Of a stretch of DNA of 43,340 bases, positions 39,060 through 43,340 are shown in pieces. Location of the stretch: positions 1 through 43,340 of the forward strand of contig CAZEJS010000025.1 of assembly GCA_964512645.1 (NCBI GenBank). The letters run 5' to 3'. The stretch is from CAZEJS01 sp964512645. Lineage in GTDB: Bacteria > Actinomycetota > Geothermincolia > Fen-727 > Anoxymicrobiaceae. Below the pieces are notes generated by a model. The model was given only the letters and a program-made list of their open reading frames with translations. It did no database searches and was not told the origin of the DNA. The position numbers were made by a program, and so were the translations under genes. How positions within the stretch are numbered: the first letter of the stretch is position 1; each line of letters begins with the position of its first letter.

Positions 39060-39797
39060 TCACATGTTCAGTATCTTCTTGAGCTCCGAACTCTGCCGCC
39101 TGCTCATGGGGATTCTGCTCTTCGAGGGGTCGTTCATCGTGAGCTCGTAAGAGGAAGCTCCTACCCTGGTGATCTCCTTGACCTTCTGCAGGTTGACGAT
39201 ATACCCGCGGTGGGCCCTGAAGAACCTCGACGAGTCGAGCATCTTCTCGAGCTCGGAAAGGGTGTAGTTGGTGAGAAAGCGGTCGGCGTCGGTGTGGAGG
39301 TAGGTGTACTCCCGCTGAATGTTCACGAAGTTGATGTCATCGACGTTGACGAGAAAGATCCTGTCCCCCTTGCGGGCCGGGACCTGCGAGCGGCCGGGGT
39401 CCCGGCGGCCGGCGCGCTCCGAGCGCTTCAGTACGGCTTCGACCCGGGCCATCAACTCCAGCGAGGAAAACGGCTTGGTGACGTAATCGTCGGCCCCGCC
39501 GCGGAGGCCCTGCACCTTCGACTTCTCGTCCGAGAGGGCGGTGAGCATTATTATCGGTATCGAACGGGTGCGCTGATCGTCGCGCAGCCTGGTCAGGACC
39601 TCCCAGCCGTCGATCTTCGGGAGCAGGACGTCGAGGAGCATCAGGTCGGGGTTGACCTCGCCCGCCTTCTCCAGGCCTTCCTCGCCGGTCTCGGCGACTT
39701 CCACCTGGTACCCCTCGAGGCGCAGGCTCTTGGCGATCATCTCGCTGATGAGGGGTTCGTCTTCGACGACGAGGACCTTCAGCTTGTCACCGTTCAT
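39060..39797 (-). CDS. LytTR-type response regulator
   Basis: A 245-residue regulator with a receiver domain (residues 5-125; phospho-acceptor Asp56 in LMLLDVLLPK, Thr in MLTALS, Lys in YVTKPFS) and a C-terminal LytTR DNA-binding domain (about 145-243; RIFLVNVDDINFVNIQREYTYLHT, RFFRAHRGYIVNLQKVKEI). Such regulators bind direct repeats upstream of target genes. It is the third gene of an operon with a histidine kinase and a second receiver protein, one base after the latter, with GGGGAAG before its ATG. The kinase probably controls it. Confidence 0.92.
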   Translation of the reverse strand: MNGDKLKVLVVEDEPLISEMIAKSLRLEGYQVEVAETGEEGLEKAGEVNPDLMLLDVLLPKIDGWEVLTRLRDDQRTRSIPIIMLTALSDEKSKVQGLRGGADDYVTKPFSSLELMARVEAVLKRSERAGRRDPGRSQVPARKGDRIFLVNVDDINFVNIQREYTYLHTDADRFLTNYTLSELEKMLDSSRFFRAHRGYIVNLQKVKEITRVGASSYELTMNDPSKSRIPMSRRQSSELKKILNM

Positions 39798-39798
39798 C

Positions 39799-40752
39799 TT
39801 ATTTCTTCCCCGGCGGCTCGATCCGCCTATCCATTACGTACTTGCTCTCCGGAAACGTCATGGCGTAGTCGAGAACCTCTCGTGCTATTTCTGCCGCTTC
39901 CCAGTGAGACAGGATCTCCCGGTGCCCGTTGGAGGCTATGCCTATGGACACCGTCATCAATGGATTATCTATCAAGGCACCACGCCTGTCAAAGGTCCTC
40001 AGTGCGCCTCTCGAGAGGTCCTCGGGGCCGTAGTAGGCGCCGATTCCGGCGTCGAAAGCGCGCAGGATATCGCGCGCCACGGGCTCGGCCTTTCCGGGTG
40101 GCGAAATAGCGCTGAAGCTCCCGCCGTCCGCGCCCCCGAGGTAGAAAGCGCGGCCGCTGCGCCCGGCCAGGCGCTGGAGGGACCCGGATATCGTCCCGGA
40201 CGCGAAGCGCAGCACCTCCTCGAAGCGGCCTATCCCGTAGACCTCCCTGTACGGCCGCAGGCCGTTGAGCGACACCAGCAGGTAAGCGAACTCCCCGCCG
40301 GCCAGTACGATCTCCTTGAGGGTATCGTCGGACTGGATGTTGCCCGGGAGGCCGGTAAGGGGGTCCGTCTCGTACTTGCTCGCGGCGCGGTCCAGGTTCA
40401 TGTTGATGCGCTCGACCAGCTCCGGGAAGTTGAAAGGCTTGGTGATGTAGTCGTCGGCGCCGGCTTCCAGCCCGGCCAGCTTGTTCTCCACCTCGGTACG
40501 CGCCGTGAGCAGTATCACCGGCACATCCCTGGTAGGCCTCTCGCGCTTGAGCTGCCGGCAGATCTCGTAGCCGTCGATGTCCGGCATCATGATGTCGCAG
40601 ATGACCAGGTCGAACGGGCCCCGGCGGGCGGCGGCCAGGCCGGTCGTGCCGTTGAGGGCGACCTCCACCTCGAACCCCTCGATCTGCAGGTTGATGGCGA
40701 TGATCTCCGCTACCGTCTGCTCGTCCTCGATAATCAGGATGCGCTCAGGCAC
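39799..40752 (-). CDS. Receiver protein with degenerate GGDEF domain
   Basis: A 317-residue response regulator with a canonical receiver domain (Asp53 in DLVICDIMMP, Lys in YITKPFN) followed by a GGDEF-fold domain that begins DPLTGLPGNIQSD. The active site reads YLGGADGGSF in place of the GGDEF block, so cyclase activity is unlikely; binding of nucleotide or a partner is more plausible. It starts at GTG 40752 after GGGGAGG and overlaps the upstream kinase gene by eight bases. Its operon partner is a LytTR regulator, so the kinase may phosphorylate two receivers. Confidence 0.88.
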   Translation of the reverse strand: MPERILIIEDEQTVAEIIAINLQIEGFEVEVALNGTTGLAAARRGPFDLVICDIMMPDIDGYEICRQLKRERPTRDVPVILLTARTEVENKLAGLEAGADDYITKPFNFPELVERINMNLDRAASKYETDPLTGLPGNIQSDDTLKEIVLAGGEFAYLLVSLNGLRPYREVYGIGRFEEVLRFASGTISGSLQRLAGRSGRAFYLGGADGGSFSAISPPGKAEPVARDILRAFDAGIGAYYGPEDLSRGALRTFDRRGALIDNPLMTVSIGIASNGHREILSHWEAAEIAREVLDYAMTFPESKYVMDRRIEPPGKK

Positions 40753-43213
40753 CGTATCCTCCCCTGTCGCCGGCAGCCGCGGGCCGCGCCCCGCCGTCCG
40801 CGAACGGCAGTGTGAAGATGACCGTGGTGCCCAGCCCTTCCTCGCTCTCCGCCCAGATCCTCCCGCCGTGGGCTTCGACGATGGATTTCGTCACGTACAG
40901 CCCGAGGCCCGCTCCCCGGATCCCTCCGCCGCGGGCGGTGCCCGCCCTGGTGTATTTGTCGAACACGTACGGGAGCTGCGAGGCGGGTATGCCTATGCCG
41001 CGGTCCCTCACCGACACCATCGCCTTCTCCTTCAGCCGCCGCACCGAGACTTCCACGACCGTCCCGGGCGGCGAATATTTGAACGCGTTGCCCAGCAGGT
41101 TCAGCATGACCTGCTCGACCTTCGCCGCCTCGGCGCGCACCGGCTCCATCCCTTCCGGGAGGTCCGTCACCACCGAATGGCCGGAGGACTGCGGCCCGAT
41201 CCTCGACACCACCCCACCCACCAGTGACGGCAGGTCCACCAGCGTCGGTTTGAGGTCAAGGCGCCCGGCCTCTATCCTCGAGAGGTCGAGTATGTCGTTG
41301 ATCAGCCTTGTCATCCGCTCGGTCTCCCTGGAGATGACCCCCACGAAGCCGGCCCGTGTCTCCTCGTCGAACTCGACGTCCCGCCGCCGAAGCGTGTCCA
41401 CGTAGGCCTTGATGGAAGTCAGGGGGGTCCGCAACTCGTGCGAGACCATGGAGACGAAGTCGCTTCTCGCCTGCTCCACCTGGTGGAGGCCGGTGATATC
41501 GTGGAGGACCGTGACAACCCCGGCCTTTCCCGGAGACAGCTCTTTGATGGGGACGCAGGAAGCCTCGATGTGACGGCCCGACGACAGGACTACGGTCTCG
41601 TTGATCACGGCCGTCTTCTCCTCCATGACTTTGCGCATGAGGTGCACCAGGGCCGGTTCGGGGATCGCCCTTGAGAGCTCGGACTCCGGCAACCGCCAGG
41701 GACGGGCGGTGCCGAGCATCTCGAACGCCGCGGCGTTGGCGATGAGCGGCTCGCCGTCGTCGCTCACCGCGATGACCCCGACGACGGCGTTCTCGAGCAC
41801 CACCTCCAGCTTGGCCTTCTCGAGCGCGAGCTCCCCGGTGAGCCTCAGTACGTCGGTGACGTCCTCCATCAGGAGGACCGCGCCGATGACCTTGTTCCAC
41901 CTGCTGGTGACCGGCGACACCCTGGTACGGAGCACCGAACCCTCTTTCCCGCCGGTTATGATCCGCAGGTCGAGGCTGAACGGCTCCGCCTCCCGGTCAG
42001 GCGCATCGAGGATGCGCGCCCGCACGTCCCCGCACAGGCGCTTCCATTCCGCGGCGGTGCCTTTCAGAAGACGCTCGAGCGGCTCGCCGAGGCCAGGCCC
42101 GGAGCCGAAAAACCCGCGCGCGGTCTTGTTGGTCTGCACCACCAGGCACTCTCTGTCGACCACCACGAGCCCGTCGGCGAGCCCCTCTGTGACAGCCTCC
42201 CCACGGGACAGGAGCTGCTGGTACAGCTCCGCCCGCTCGATGGCCGCGCCCGATAGGCCGGCCACGGAGACCAGCAGCTCCAGGTCCTCCTCGGCGAACC
42301 GCCTGCGCTTCGAACTCGCGCACGATATGACGCCCACGGTCCTGTTCCCAATCTGGATGGGGGCGGCGATGGCGGAGGCCACCTTCTTCTTCGCCCTGGG
42401 GAACGTCGCGAACCGGGGGTCCTTGCTGATGTCGCTCGCCAGGAACGGCTCCCCGGACTTGCCGACCCAGCCGATGAACCCTTCGCCCATGCGTATCCTG
42501 ATCTGCTCGCCGGCGATCTCCTCGGCGTCGGCGCCCGAGGCTTTCACGACGAGGGTGTTCGTGCCCGGGTCCAGTACCCGCACGGAGCTGATATCCGTTT
42601 CGAAGACCCGGTCCATCTCCACCAGCAGGTGGTTGAGCACCTGCTCGAGGTCGAGCGACTCCCCCAGCGACCGGCTGATCCTGTAAAGGGCCGAGAACGT
42701 CTCGCGGTCGCGCAGCCTCCTGCGGTACGAGGCGAGTCCGACGTTGACCGAGAACGGGAACACTGCGAGCAGCGCGATCGCGGTGAACACCGCCGAGGCG
42801 TTTGACGGTCGGGCGGCGAGCAGCGCCGAGCAGAGAACGAGGGACGCGATGGCGAAAACGGAGGCCCCGGCGGTGAACCAGGGGTCGGTGGCGGCCGCGG
42901 GTACCAGCATGGTTACGACGAGAAACGGCCACAGGGGGCTCGAAAAGCCGCCGGAGAAGCCTGCCGCCAGCGCGACCACGCTGAGGTGGACGGCCAGCAG
43001 CGCCCCGAAAAAGACGGCCGTCCGGCGAACCTCCATGCGCTCGAGAGGCGCCAGGTAAGTGAGGGAGTTCAGGAGCGCCCCGGCGGCCAGTACCACCCCG
43101 TACGGCAGGGCCTTTACGAGGGGCCCCCTGAATGCCAGGGCCGGGGACGCGATGACGAGAAAGAGCCAGTGCAGGTTCCTCGCCGCGGCGACCTTACGGA
43201 TGTCGGTGTACAC
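40745..43213 (-). CDS. Membrane histidine kinase with GAF and PAS domains
   Basis: An 822-residue sensor kinase with about six membrane helices (residues 10-165), a GAF domain (about 180-330), two PAS-like domains (about 340-455 and 470-575), a standard HisKA domain with H-box MVSHELRTPLTSI (His592) and a HATPase domain with N-box LLGNAFKYS, G1 DRGIGIP and G2 GAGLGLYV. All catalytic motifs are intact. It starts at GTG 43213, with only a weak AAGG upstream. It is the first gene of an operon with two receiver-domain proteins, the likely phosphotransfer partners. The signal is unknown. The 127 bases upstream to the window edge hold no clear promoter. Confidence 0.92.
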   Translation of the reverse strand: MYTDIRKVAAARNLHWLFLVIASPALAFRGPLVKALPYGVVLAAGALLNSLTYLAPLERMEVRRTAVFFGALLAVHLSVVALAAGFSGGFSSPLWPFLVVTMLVPAAATDPWFTAGASVFAIASLVLCSALLAARPSNASAVFTAIALLAVFPFSVNVGLASYRRRLRDRETFSALYRISRSLGESLDLEQVLNHLLVEMDRVFETDISSVRVLDPGTNTLVVKASGADAEEIAGEQIRIRMGEGFIGWVGKSGEPFLASDISKDPRFATFPRAKKKVASAIAAPIQIGNRTVGVISCASSKRRRFAEEDLELLVSVAGLSGAAIERAELYQQLLSRGEAVTEGLADGLVVVDRECLVVQTNKTARGFFGSGPGLGEPLERLLKGTAAEWKRLCGDVRARILDAPDREAEPFSLDLRIITGGKEGSVLRTRVSPVTSRWNKVIGAVLLMEDVTDVLRLTGELALEKAKLEVVLENAVVGVIAVSDDGEPLIANAAAFEMLGTARPWRLPESELSRAIPEPALVHLMRKVMEEKTAVINETVVLSSGRHIEASCVPIKELSPGKAGVVTVLHDITGLHQVEQARSDFVSMVSHELRTPLTSIKAYVDTLRRRDVEFDEETRAGFVGVISRETERMTRLINDILDLSRIEAGRLDLKPTLVDLPSLVGGVVSRIGPQSSGHSVVTDLPEGMEPVRAEAAKVEQVMLNLLGNAFKYSPPGTVVEVSVRRLKEKAMVSVRDRGIGIPASQLPYVFDKYTRAGTARGGGIRGAGLGLYVTKSIVEAHGGRIWAESEEGLGTTVIFTLPFADGGARPAAAGDRGGYGA

Positions 43214-43340
43214 AGGATTGCGCCTTCGTGAGTTTGGTCGAGGTTAACAGATAAGCGTTGTCCCGGTAAAGACGCGTCCCCGCCGGGGTCGTGTAAAACA
43301 TGAGTAGGTCTGTAGGGGAAGACGGTTGCTGCCCCGGAAT

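Overview
The window is a high-GC, gene-dense bacterial chromosome segment with very short spacers, many ATGA/GTGA gene overlaps and frequent GTG or TTG starts. A Mycobacterium-like CarD and several apparently leaderless starts point to Actinomycetota. The protein arginine kinase McsB with McsA, a FbaB-type aldolase, a CooT-family protein and a type IV prepilin argue against the classical high-GC lineages and for a deep branch, for example Geothermincolia or Coriobacteriia-like. That placement is inference. No rRNA, tRNA or CRISPR was found.

Layout. 0.1-7.1 kb: small membrane protein, class I fructose-bisphosphate aldolase, exported metallophosphoesterase, a frameshifted lipoprotein of an SGNH-like family, a one-helix membrane protein, a YycJ-type MBL hydrolase and a zinc-ribbon membrane protein. 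7.2-8.66 kb: an accessory patch with an IS1380-family transposase remnant, a cache-domain lipoprotein and an AT-richer spacer. 8.66-10.0 kb: a GYD-domain protein and an exported beta-propeller-like protein. 10.1-17.5 kb: one tightly overlapping operon of an atypical histidine kinase, a small phosphoesterase, two SCP2-thiolase-like proteins without the nucleophilic cysteine, two DUF35 zinc-ribbon/OB-fold proteins and a PaaK-like acyl-CoA ligase. A convergent HadA/HadB-like hydratase pair (17.5-18.3 kb) meets it tail to tail. 18.5-22.0 kb: hisG and a diguanylate cyclase with three GAF-like regions.

22.1-34.3 kb is a conserved information/stress/isoprenoid block: greA, lysS, mcsA, mcsB, clpC, disA, then a prepilin and a small cysteine protein on the other strand, then carD, a YacL-type PIN-TRAM protein, ispD and ispF. 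The order matches Bacillus (lysS-ctsR-mcsA-mcsB-clpC-radA-disA-yacL-ispD-ispF), but ctsR and radA are absent and carD sits before yacL. 34.3-38.5 kb: a GltD/NfnB-type flavoprotein, an ABC-2 exporter operon with a TPR-like membrane protein, and cooT. 38.5-39.06 kb has no gene but holds two convergent terminators and a strongly structured stretch that could be a non-coding RNA. 39.06-43.2 kb: a three-gene signalling operon of a membrane histidine kinase, a receiver protein with a degenerate GGDEF domain and a LytTR response regulator.

The most promising unusual system is the 10-18 kb kinase/phosphoesterase/thiolase-like/DUF35/ligase/hydratase cluster. It looks like a CoA-thioester pathway in which the thiolase-fold proteins probably do not work as ordinary thiolases. 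Other leads are the structured RNA candidate near 38.8 kb, short leader reading frames before greA and the prepilin, and a recurrent arrangement of a -10 box 6-8 nt before an ATG or GTG.
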